NCBI GenBank assembly: GCA_036244855.1
Contig: BQKZ01000138.1
Span: 198,267 to 262,266, forward strand
DNA length: 64,000 bases
From: Temnopleurus reevesii
Lineage: Eukaryota; Echinodermata; Echinoidea; Temnopleuroida; Temnopleuridae
Direction of reading: 5' to 3'
The notes below the pieces were generated by a model. It saw nothing but the letters and a program-made list of their open reading frames with translations. It did not search any database and was not told the origin of the DNA. Below are positions 1 through 10,860 of the stretch, piece after piece; the first letter of the stretch is position 1; each line of letters opens with the position of its first letter. The translations under genes were made by a program, and so were the position numbers.

Positions 1-570
1 CGAGTCCTCTGGCTAATTGCTTGAACAAACTTTCAGTAACGAAAGGTAAAAGACAAATTTTGTGAGTTTGGCGCCAATTTGGGAGTCCCTCTCTTCGCTG
101 ATTGGACGAATCTTTGCAATCGCGATCAATGGTTAGCGTGTGCATGACGATATCGTATCGGCACATAACACTCCGATTCAAGAAAGAAGGGGCTTCACGG
201 GGTGTTCTCTCTATTTAATGGTTTATATTTCTACTAACTTTATTAATCATTGATTCAGAAGTACTTGGCCCCAAATTAAAAGAGCAAATGTTGGAAAAAA
301 TAAGGGATGGATCGAGAAGGTGTGGATCAAGATGTTATGACAATTGCGTGGCACAGACGTTCAAACAGGTAGAAAAAGGAATATAAAGGAGGTCACGAGT
401 GACCTACTCGACCCAGTGCTACAGTAATCTAATATTCAAATTCCAAACTGGTATAAATTGATATAACAATGGACACAACTTAAATGAAGTCCAACTTTGA
501 AAACCCACTATTGCAATATGAGGTAATGGCATCAGAATGATTCCTTGAGTGGCAAGGTATTGTTTGAAGA
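1..570. other. Intergenic; includes an inverted nuclear-receptor half-site pair
   Basis: No gene seen. AGGTCA at 390-395 and TGACCT at 400-405 form an inverted repeat with a 4-bp spacer. CpG-richer sequence at 60-170 may be a regulatory islet. Confidence 0.4.
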
Positions 571-734
571 GAATAATTTACATGTACATAGTATTTTATA
601 ACGAAAAATATGAATAATTTGCATGTACATAGTATTTTATAGCAAAAAATATGAATAATTTACATGTACATAGTATTTTATTACGAAACATATGAATAAT
701 TTACATGTACATAGTATTTTATAACGAAAAATAT
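571..734. repeat. 41-bp minisatellite, 4 copies
   Basis: Four head-to-tail copies of a 41-bp unit begin at 571, 612, 653 and 694. Each starts GAATAATTTACATGTACATA (copy 2 has G for one A) and ends in AAATAT or a close variant. Copies differ at only a few positions. The array ends at 734, where the sequence diverges. Confidence 0.95.
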
Positions 735-1349
735 AAACCCTTTTAATTTTTGCTGCATTTTATAAGTCGCTTTTATCAGTGAGTTTTAAAATAGATCGAT
801 CGATGGAGAAAGGTAAATTTTCTGGAAATATCTATATGAAATGTAAAATATTTTGCTCATTCCTTTTTTTGTCGATTGGAAAAGTTTTATTATGCTGTCT
901 AATGTGTAGCATTTGTACCAAATTCTTATTTCAATCATTCTGATAATTGTAGTTTTTCGCGACGTGACTCTGAATCCATGACTATGAACAACGCATTAAT
1001 CTAAAGGACTTATCTTACATCCAATATTGTCTTAGTTGTTTTTTTTTATTACAAATTCTATTTCTACAATCTATATATGATTGGAAATAAGTTTACTCAA
1101 CTGGTTAAAAATGTATCAAGTTACCTTTAAGTTGATCAAAGTCTACTTTACCAATGATAATACTTTTGTTCATGTTGGCTGAAATTTGCTTCGGTTGGTA
1201 GTTTCTTGTTATTGTTAAAAGTTGTGCACCATGTTTTCCAAACTTAGAAATCGGCATGCATTCATACACACATACAAACACACAAACAATTCAACAATCT
1301 TTCAAAGTTGGATAAAAATTGTGGTAACATTTTGTAACCCCATCCTTTT
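735..1349. other. AT-rich intergenic sequence
   Basis: No gene, RNA or mobile element is recognised. The open frames here run into the CT microsatellite downstream. Confidence 0.5.
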
Positions 1350-1364
1350 TTCCTCCTCCTCCTC

Positions 1365-1416
<52 letters not shown>

Positions 1417-1470
1417 TCTCTCTCTCTCTCTCGCGCTCTCTCTCTCTCCCTCCCCCTCTCTCTTTATCTC
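1350..1470. repeat. TCC/CT microsatellite
   Basis: A (TCC)n run at about 1351-1370 passes into a long, slightly interrupted CT tract to about 1470. The Leu/Ser-rich plus-strand frame and the Arg/Glu-rich minus-strand frames here are translations of the repeat, not genes. Confidence 0.95.
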
Positions 1471-1883
1471 TTCGTGCAATATACGGTAGTCCAAACCAAA
1501 GCTGATATTTGCACGATAATTGCACCATGGATTGATGGTATAAGTTGAAAAGTATCATGCAATGCACGTTTTATAGGCCATTTGAATTTTCAATTTTCTC
1601 TAAACTGCTCGCAAAAGCACGTATGAGTTGAAATCATATGTCCCAAAGCTGAAAAATAAACACATGCAATTTCAAAATAGCTACGAAATCCTGAAAGACT
1701 CTTTACATGCATCCGTTTTTGTTTTGTTTTTGCTATTTGTCTGCGTTATATACCAGAAGGCGATTTGTGCGATTCAAGTCAGCATCCTATTTTGACCGAA
1801 GTCGATGGTGATGGATTTTAATTTTCCAAAGTCCCACCCTCTCCCATCCTCCGATATTTATAATTATCTCTCACCCCCTCCCC

Positions 1884-1924
1884 CTTCTCTCTCTCTCTCT
1901 CTCTCTCCCTCTCTCCCTCTTCAT
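1884..1924. repeat. CT microsatellite
   Basis: A short polypyrimidine tract, mostly CT. Just downstream, 1980-2200 is CpG-richer single-copy-looking sequence with a TATAAAG at about 2003. No reading frame is supported. Confidence 0.85.
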
Positions 1925-3072
1925 CTTTTTCATTTGACCAAAACATTCTATTTCTCCTCTGGTTTTCCCCTCCACTCCTATTCTCTACTGGCCGATGAGC
2001 GGGTATAAAGACGTATCCAACACTGGGGCTCTTGGTCTATCATGAGGTTAGGAACCCTTGCTTGGTGTTTCCTTTCTCGGGGTTCACGGGCATTGATGCA
2101 TGGTTCTTTTATTCCCCTCAAAGCATTCGTAAATATTCCACAAGTCGTGCTCTATTCAAGAGTGTCAAACATGCTGGTGGCTATTTAAACAGGTAATGAC
2201 GCTGTTTGAATCGACTCAAAAGTCCCCTTTCCCTCTCTCGCACACTTTTTCTTCATACGCACAGGGATAAATCCATATTTTCTTGGGAGTTTTGGACAGC
2301 TTTTGGGAATAATTTTGACACAACGCGGCATTTGGTTGGCAGTAATAATTAACTCAGTCAATTATCGCCATCTTTGGGCTTCAGAGTAATCTATCATTTT
2401 GTAATGCTTTCTTTGATCGACTCTGAGTTTGTAAGGAATAAGGTTTCCGGTCATTTTGACAATTAATATTCCATGTGTCAAATAAAAAGCCTACAGTTAA
2501 TCAATCAAGGAATCTTTGGGGCATTGAAAGAACATCATCAACACAGACGAATGAACTAATATGACTAGTAAAATAAAAACCAATTTGTCGGCCATTTTTC
2601 TTAACTTCATCGGAACATCAACGACATGCATGACTTTTATCATGAAATTCACTGTCAGGAAAGGACGGATCGGACGTTTAAAAGTTTATTTGTGTGAATT
2701 TGTGATATTGTAGGGTGGATTTAAAAAATCGATCTGTATTGACAGGATTTATGAATTTTGACATTGATATCATCCCTATATTCTTTGTGACGCATTTTTC
2801 TTACATAAAATGTCCTTTGTTTCTGAAAGAATAACATCGATATGAACACGGCAAAAACATTCGGGAATAGTCAAACCCAATCAACAATCGGGCAATGTTT
2901 TACTCATCCATTACAACAATTATAAGCTCTACAATTAATATATTGTATATGTACCCCCAAATTGAGCAAAATATTGCCAAACAGTTGGTGGATTTGACAA
3001 TAGACCAATAATAAGGCAAATGAGATAAAAGATTGGCCACCATTTGGTAAACGCCGACTCACTGCTCACACA

Positions 3073-3260
3073 TTTGTGTTTTTAACCTGCGTCGGCCCGG
3101 CGTTTTTAGAAATAAAAAAAACGCTCCCCGTGTGCACAGTACACGCTGATAAGACGGTAGACTGACGTTTGGCGTGCGCTTAAGGAGCATACGCCGAACG
3201 TCAGTCCACCGTATGACCTGTGTCTTTGTGCGCAGGGCCGACGCACGTTAAAAACGCAAA
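3073..3260. repeat. 188-bp nested palindrome (foldback element or MITE)
   Basis: The outer arms 3073-3098 and 3235-3260 are inverted repeats of 26 bp with two mismatches (TTTTTAACCTGCGTCGGCCC against its partner). The inner arms 3154-3179 and 3187-3212 form a second 26-bp inverted repeat with four mismatches around a 7-bp loop. It is much more GC- and CpG-rich than its flanks and codes for nothing. Best read as a small non-autonomous foldback transposon; a structured RNA gene is the alternative. Confidence 0.75.
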
Positions 3261-3782
3261 ACATATTAGGATTTAAAATTTGTTTGGAAACTTAACAAAA
3301 TCATAAATGTAACGATTTCTAACAACAACCATATATTTGGTAATGTAGAACCGATGGGAAACATTCATTAAATTCCTTCTCAAGAATTAATCCATCAAAA
3401 TATGCGATATAAGAGATTTTCTCCCAATTTCTAGTATGACCCATCAAAAAGGTGGCTTTAGTTGTCAAAAATCAAGATTGGATCTTGCCGATTTCAAATC
3501 TATCCTTCATTGTTAGTTTTCTAAGTGTGTTACGCTCGCACCATCTCACAAACTCCATCAAAAAGCTATCATCGAAGATTGGCATTCGATATGTTTTCAT
3601 ATTTATCTTCTAAACTTCTTTCACCGGGTGCGAGCCGATTGGAAAATAGTTTCGTTTGAGGGATGAAAATGAACTCTCCCCGATGAGATAGAAGGGAAGG
3701 AATGCCGTTTAACCCCCGTCTCTAATCCGCAAATGATGGAGAATGGTGGAGAATGTGACAGTCTGTGGGATGGAGAGAAGAA

Positions 3783-3814
3783 GGGGTTGGGGTGGGGTGG
3801 GGAGGGGCAGGGGC
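3783..3814 (+). other. G-quadruplex motif
   Basis: Six runs of four G separated by loops of 1-2 bases (GGGGTTGGGGTGGGG and onward). This exceeds the usual four-run definition of a stable G4 motif. It lies in an otherwise gene-free region. Confidence 0.8.
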
Positions 3815-6800
3815 TGGTAGTTCAAAAATTCAAATTTACAATGACGTTACATATGTGAAATCTTACGTGATGGTATGTTGCCACATATATGAAAACCCAT
3901 AACAAATAAGGCTAAATAATTAGGGTGTAGCCAATTGCAATTTACTAATATTGGTGGTCTATTTTCTTTGCTTGGGGTGCATGGTTAAATTGAACGAATT
4001 AATATTCTTTACTATAGCAAACACTTTTTCTCGGCATGATCGTTTCTTTCAATGAAATGGTGTTTTATACAATGGTGATTTTAAAATCCGATTCCTGTTG
4101 TTTATGACTCAGCGTCCACCTATCACCATCGACATTGCAGGGGGAAAATGAGGTCTATTCCCCCAAGTTACCCTCCACTTCTCTTGCAATGTGTAGTTGC
4201 AATCGTGGTAATATCAAAGGCAACCCGATATTATGATTTGCTGTGTTGGTGACAGGTTAAGCTTTAGCCATATACCTGGCGCTCAATTCTCTCAACCCCT
4301 TGATTCCGTTGCCTAGGCACGGCGGCATAGCCTGGTACTCCACATCAGTAAGGGTTCCTCTCCCATCTACAATCAAACATACAAAAGTAGTCCAAAGGGA
4401 GCTTCCAACACTCCAAATTTCCGCCCTATTTTGTCGATAAAGAACGAATTTGCTACATCTCCCCATCCCGCAAATTTAATAATAGTTTTCATGATGGTGA
4501 ATTGATTGGGAAGCTGGTGCCGCTCCATATCTCCAACCTCCAATTATTTTTTTTTAAAGTTCCATTTCTAGATGAAGGCGTTGGTTGAAATTATAGATTT
4601 CAGAGGATAGAACACTTGCGCAGAAGAACTTTGTGGTTAGCGAATCTGTTCTTCAGCTGTTGAATTTCAATCTGATAAAACAGTTGACACATGCATACAG
4701 GCAAATATCTTCAAATAATTTAGCTCAAATGTTGAATGCATATTCATGTCTATTATGCCTCGATTATTTGTATCATTTATTCATTCTTTGTCATTGTTCT
4801 GCAATTTAATGTTAATTCTGTAACCCTTGTCTCACGTTAATTAAGTTGAATTTCTTTTCACTTCTTTTCACGAAAGACCTGTTTTTTTTAATTTACGTGA
4901 CTTTTCTATGTGATTGAAATAAAGATGATTTATACACCGTATAAATATGCATAAAATCATCAACATGAACATTTGTGAGTGTGGAAAACCCGAAGAGGAC
5001 AACAGTGCCAACGATCTGCGAATGAAATGTTAAACGCTTACCACAGACAGAAACCCAAAGTAAAAGTTTTAGTATACAAATGGTATACGTCTCAGTTGCA
5101 TTCTAGACACGGTCCTTGCATTATTCGAAATATATGTTTATTTCTACTTGTTTATTTTTTTTCTGAGAACTTTACTTTGGAAACATTATATAATCGTTTG
5201 ATACAATCAGAAAAGTTTTCCGAAAAGATTCATTAAAACATAACGGCCGGTGCAGGCCCAAAACTAAGAATTTTGGGAAGACTGCAAACTTTTTGGAACA
5301 CCGGGGACGTGAAAATCCAAAAGCCCCACAGTTTAGGTGATGGACTCCTCCTCTGTCTTATGACCCAATCGCTGTCGACTTTATTCATTGCCTTTTGTCA
5401 GTCATTTATTTCACTTCCCGTTCAAGTCAATGCAATAAAATTGTAATATTATTTCATTGGAGGATGAACGGTTGTGCAAGCATAACAAAGTACGGTCAAA
5501 GACCGGTCATAACTCATACATCAATCATGAAAAAACAAAGCTTAACAATTTCAACAAAATTGGTCTTGAGATAAGTACGGAGTCATCAAAGTACAAATGT
5601 AATATAACCAATACAGCTTACTATGGTCAATTGCTTAATTTATTGTTCAATTCGAGTATTTTTCAAAAGGGTATGGCGCCATAGAGATGATACCAAAATA
5701 ACACTAAAATCATTTAGATATTATTTTAACAAGTCCGTGCGTCATCAGATATCCTATTATATTTCTGTATACCAGCATTTCAGTGTCGCGTGTTATGTCT
5801 CAATTGTATTAAATCAGATCCATTAATTTACAAACAAGAAACTGTATCATCATCAGGAAATAACACATGTTCGGCTGTCGCGGCTATAAATCACTTAAAA
5901 TGGCAAAGTTGATAACATGTCATTGTAAAATTAAAAATTATAAAATCACAGAACCCCATTGTATACAATTCATAAGTATAATTATGGCACCATGTATATT
6001 TTATAAAGAATCCTAAAATCTATAATTTGTCGATTACTAGAAACAACCTAGTTTAATATCAAAAATTCGATCATTAACCTTGCGTTCATTTTTTTAATAT
6101 TGAAAATAAATGCTAAACTGTCTTTTTTTATATTTCATTCGATGCATGTGGTAATTATACTATTAGATTATCTAACACATATTTTCAAAAACAAAATCGT
6201 ACATACAAACAAATAAATGCGTAAATTTGCATAACCTGTGAGAGGGTTGGTATTCTGAAGACAAACAAATCGCTGAATATTCCGTTAAAATACATTAGCC
6301 ATTGGTGTAATATTTCTTGGAATCGTTTATTTTCAATACTGCACACCATTCATCATATAATATGTAATCAGGTAGTATATTTACAGGTTTGAAAAAATAT
6401 TGACATTTACCGAAACCGTACTCGTGCCTTTAACATGTTAAAGGCAACCTGAAATAGACGCAGTGTATATTAAGCAAAATGTCGACAAAACACAAATTTC
6501 GTCTTTTTCTTTTTTTTAATACAAGGGCACATTTAGACGATTGCAATTTTGAAAATTAAACACCTTTCTTATATATTTTACGTCCATGTTTGTATTCACA
6601 ATATTTTCAAAATTCAAGAAAAGATCTTAACATTTGATTTCACTTTGAAGGACGGATCTTAATGCCTAACGTTTCAGAAAAACCTTCATAATTGTTGTCG
6701 ATTCTGGGATTATTTTTACACTATGATATTGCATTATTTATTACAATTTTATTAACGCGTTTACGTATGTTTCATTTGAAAAAAATGAACATTATGGTAA

Positions 6801-7460
6801 TTATTTACCAGGATTTAAGTAAATGTGTGTGACAAACATACATTACGTTATTAGAACGCGTGTGATATCTCTAAATTGCACGAGAAAGGTAAAAAGACAG
6901 CAAGTGTTACATCACCGCACTTTCCATAAATTTTATAAAAATATAGATAAAGTATCGCTGGAGCAAATATCACTTTTAATAATATTCTTACACACAAACA
7001 AGTGTTTATACAACATATCGTTACCATGGAAAAATTCAATTTGCAGTAACTGTTTTTACCAAAAATTCCTGGCAAATGTGCTAATACCAGAATGCTAAAA
7101 TTTTACAGATTTTTGTTTTATTATATTTTTTCCAGCTTATAAATGTTTTAAAAGATTTTTTAAACAAATAGTCAGATCGAAACCTGAACGAATGACATGC
7201 GATAATGGTGATAATCATAAATTAAAACAGAAGAACGAGTTGCGGATAAAACCACACAAAATACTATAAAAAAGGAATGTTTCTTGAAACCTTTGGGATA
7301 ATCATTGCAATTGTTTGAAAACTTTCAGGAAAATTCAATATCATATACAAAATAGGATTGATTTGAAACGTAAAACGCTCTCTTTGACTTGTTCCATTCA
7401 AATATACGGGACCCTTGCTTAATCTGCCTCCTAATGAAATGTACATAAAATAATTAAATA
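3815..7460. other. Gene-free AT-rich stretch
   Basis: Only short, unrecognised open frames occur here, such as 4979-5236 and 6823-7098. They lack domain signatures and look like chance frames in AT-rich DNA. Confidence 0.5.
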
Positions 7461-7466
7461 TACTAC

Positions 7467-7680
7467 GTATCCATGGCAACCATGGGTGACGAGCTGACAT
7501 TGTTTTTGATTGGCAGGAGATAGTGAGCCTAATGTCGACAGGTCCACATCTGCCAGCCTTACTCAGGCAGGAGCGAATGACTCTCTTCGCGTCGCCCCGA
7601 AACGTTGGGGTCCCCATCCATCAGCGCATGCACCAAGGGGTCAGTAAGTAATACCAGTAAGGGGTCACCTAGGTGAGGCA
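7467..7680. promoter_or_regulatory. CpG-richer islet with X-box and CACCT palindrome
   Basis: GTATCCATGGCAAC at 7467-7480 matches the RFX X-box with one mismatch. AAGGGGTCA occurs twice (7635-7643 and 7659-7667), and TCACCTAGGTGA at 7665-7676 is a perfect palindrome containing two opposed CACCT (Snail/ZEB type) sites. The minus-strand frame through here (7264-7617) has no known domain. Candidate cis-regulatory module; low certainty. Confidence 0.3.
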
Positions 7681-7699
7681 TGTAGAATTGGTTCGAAAC

Positions 7700-10500
7700 C
7701 CGATATAGCTCTCTACAAATATTAAGCACCATTCATGAACCCTCTCAGAAATATAGAAGATGAAAAGTGGAAAAATAGAATGAACGATAAAACGGAGAGA
7801 GAACCCTAGTCGCGGGATTAAGGACTTAAAGAAGGGTTTGGCAGACATCGGGTCATGAAGGAAAAGAGAGAGAGAGAGGGTGGCGAGTGAACCCGGTCCA
7901 CCCGTTATGGGATTTAGAACCTGGTGCTAATTGCTTACACCTTTACACCAATCAGCAGCGTACCATTACCGAGTCTATAGACAACACGCCATCAGGTCGA
8001 GCTTAGGGAATATATGAGCTTTCAGTTTGTGATGAAGCATAATCCATACCATTCTATAGACATGGTTTTCACCTCTTTGACATCATTGATTGCCCTATCG
8101 TGTCCAACCATATGTCATGCCCCAAATAGATATCTTGAATTTCGGTCCTTTTCCAATTTTCCAGATCTTATTTTGTGAAACGGGAGCTTGGTCTTATCAT
8201 GCAAATATCACTGCATTATCTATCTCGTGTGAGAAGGGTGTATGTCGAGAGAAAGAAAGAAGTGCTATAGAATGAGGAGCTTATTTTCACAGAACTGAAT
8301 TTCACCAGGGACAGAATAGCGAGAGTGATTGTGAATGAATAAGAATAATGAAGCTCAGTGTCTTCAGATTACTAGAAACCTACTCTGCAATGTCGTCACC
8401 CATATTCTGATGTTTGAAACTGCGCCCCCAACGACAGACCCCGCGACATGCATATTTCGTTTTCTCCGCCTGAATGAGGACATTTTCGAGATAGTAAAAT
8501 TAATTCCGTATACCATGTTTACGATATCCTAAAAGAGATAAGAATGAAAAGCAAAACCCTCACTGTTATACTTTTTAATATGCGATTTGATTATTTTAGC
8601 ATTAACTGTTCCGTATCGCAGCCCTCTGATATAAAGACAAAGGCTATTATTGTGATTCTCGACAAAAATAATCGTGCTAATGAGAGAGGCCATTATCATC
8701 ATTGAAACAGCAAGCTACCTTCAATAGTGAAAGAGAAAAGCCAAATAAAACACATGCAAATCATTCCATCTATTATCACCCTTTATCTATTGATTTCAGA
8801 ATTACAAAATATTTGGTTCGACTTCCCACTTACACTAAATCGAACGACGCAATGAAGAACTCAAAATAAAGTAATAATACTGAATAATTCTAAGCCTATA
8901 ATCTTTGATGATTTGATAATACAGATGGAGACGAAAACTTTCGCATCCTTTAATAATAAGCTTAATGTAGGAATTGTTGATCGTAATGATGTAATTTCAA
9001 TTAAGAAAAGCAAACAAACATAGCATTTCTATATTCTTTATTCAGTGAAGCCTTATCTTGTTCATTTTAGCAGACGTATTTTGAATGTATTTCTCATATC
9101 ATAAGCATAATTCCGAAGGTGAAACATTGGCACAACCAAATCATTTGTGCAATGCGCTATTCAGCAAAAGTTTTTGCTTTAATATAAATATCTTTCTTCA
9201 TCTGCAGAAGTCAAAATGATGAAAGCAAATCCACACTATGATGCGAAACCTTTGTCATTCGAATGATCCTTTCAATTATTCCTAAATGATTGATGAGCTA
9301 GGATTATCAACTAATTTGACAAAAATTATGGTAATTGCTATTGTGTGTGTAACTAAATAGTTTGCAAAGACATTAATCATGTTAATGAGTGTATCATCCA
9401 GAAGCTCTTTTAATCTGTCATACAACTGTGATTGTCCCATTTACACGACGAATTAGGTGTTACGTAATTATGAAATATTATGATATTACATGAAAACATA
9501 TCCAATATTTGGGATCTTTTTATCAGCTTTTCCCATTTCATTGATTGAAAAAAAAATGCTTTTGAATGATAAAGAAAACACGCCTCAAGAACATAGTAAA
9601 CCAATTCAGCAAAAATCTAACGTTCGTAGAGATTTGTGTGGCAAGTGGCGGCATGCAAATTTTATGTGTTGACGTGTTCTTGGTATTTTGTCACAGCTGA
9701 AGCGAAGCACTGTTCTTTTGAATTCTATTTTTAAAGGGATACCAAAGTGAATTTTAGACCACTGAGAAAAAGTTTTTCATCTAAAAAAAGGTCTTTCAAT
9801 TCAAGATGACCATAATCATGGTGGAAACTAAAATCGAGCAAAACACGTCTCTAGTCATTCGATTTTATTTGTTTTTACTTTTTACATATAAGAGCTTGAT
9901 AGGTAGGATTATGAACCGATACATGGCCCAAGTCATATTACTGAAGTTTTAAGTACAAGGAAGCTATATAACTCTCATTTAAAATGATTGCTGTATTATC
10001 GGTAACATTATCGACTCGAACGATCATGTTTCATTTCTTTAAATGTTTTTGACCATCTTCAAGCGTCTAAGAAATATTGAACATCAATTCATTTTAATTG
10101 TATTGGTTAGTCATAAAATAGATAATAATTGTTCAGAATAAACTAGTCATTGGATGCTATAAAAGACTATACAAGTGTTTAATTGCACTTTATGATGATT
10201 TCAAATTAATGATAGATACTTGTTGAAACATGACTTATGATGAACATCCATTTTTCGCAGTTTGCAATAAAAGTGTCATTTTTTAAGGGAGGTAACATCG
10301 CTCTATTATATGAAGTTTCTCAATTTTAGGACATGTTTTTTTTTTTTTTTTATAATTGTAACATGATGTTACTGTTTCATAACTGCATACATGTATAATT
10401 GTTGTACAGGTTATGCAGGCAGGAATCCCTTCTCATCCGCAAAAGAAGTGATTTATACTCAATTATTTCCTCTAGTTCGCTCATCATGGCCCACAAGTTA
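7700..10500. other. Gene-free stretch
   Basis: AT-rich intergenic DNA. The open frames (for example 8335-8532 and 9410-9672) are short and unrecognised. No RNA gene or mobile element is seen. Confidence 0.45.
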
Positions 10501-10599
10501 ACATGAATATACCCGGTTGTTCTATGGATCAACCTGCGATATGGTTAACTTGAAATTCCCAAACCGAGAAAGTTCAAGAGGAAAACCACACAGCTTTTT

Positions 10600-10860
10600 A
10601 GAAAGTTTACAGGGCGACTTGAAGAGGTGTATCGACGTAACGGCCCCTAGCGTTTTACGTCGCTCAAGAACCCTCGAATGGGTCTCAGCTTGCCCTATCA
10701 GTCCCACGCACGTCGTTTGTAGTGGGGGTACTTCTTCTCTGCCTCGGCGGGATCGGGCTACGCGAACAAGACTCTGAGTTGCGCCATGACGAGCCGCCTG
10801 GAGTACCGGCTCGTTTCCGTTCAGGTCGGCTAGGGATAGGGTCTCTGTAAAATGAGCTAT
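10600..10860. other. Unexplained CpG-rich islet
   Basis: A sharply bounded GC- and CpG-rich block in AT-rich DNA. Frames on both strands cross it (plus 10517-10777, minus 10685-10927) without a recognisable domain. It contains a hairpin, CGACGTAA (10633-10640) against TTACGTCG (10655-10662). It could be a regulatory module, a gene-fragment exon or a repeat remnant. Confidence 0.3.

Noticed and set aside
7264..7617. 117-codon minus-strand frame as a gene
   Set aside because: No recognised motif; half of it is AT-rich and half the regulatory-looking islet.
7688..7702. B-box-like GGTTCGAAACC suggesting a tRNA or SINE
   Set aside because: No A box or cloverleaf upstream at the right distance.
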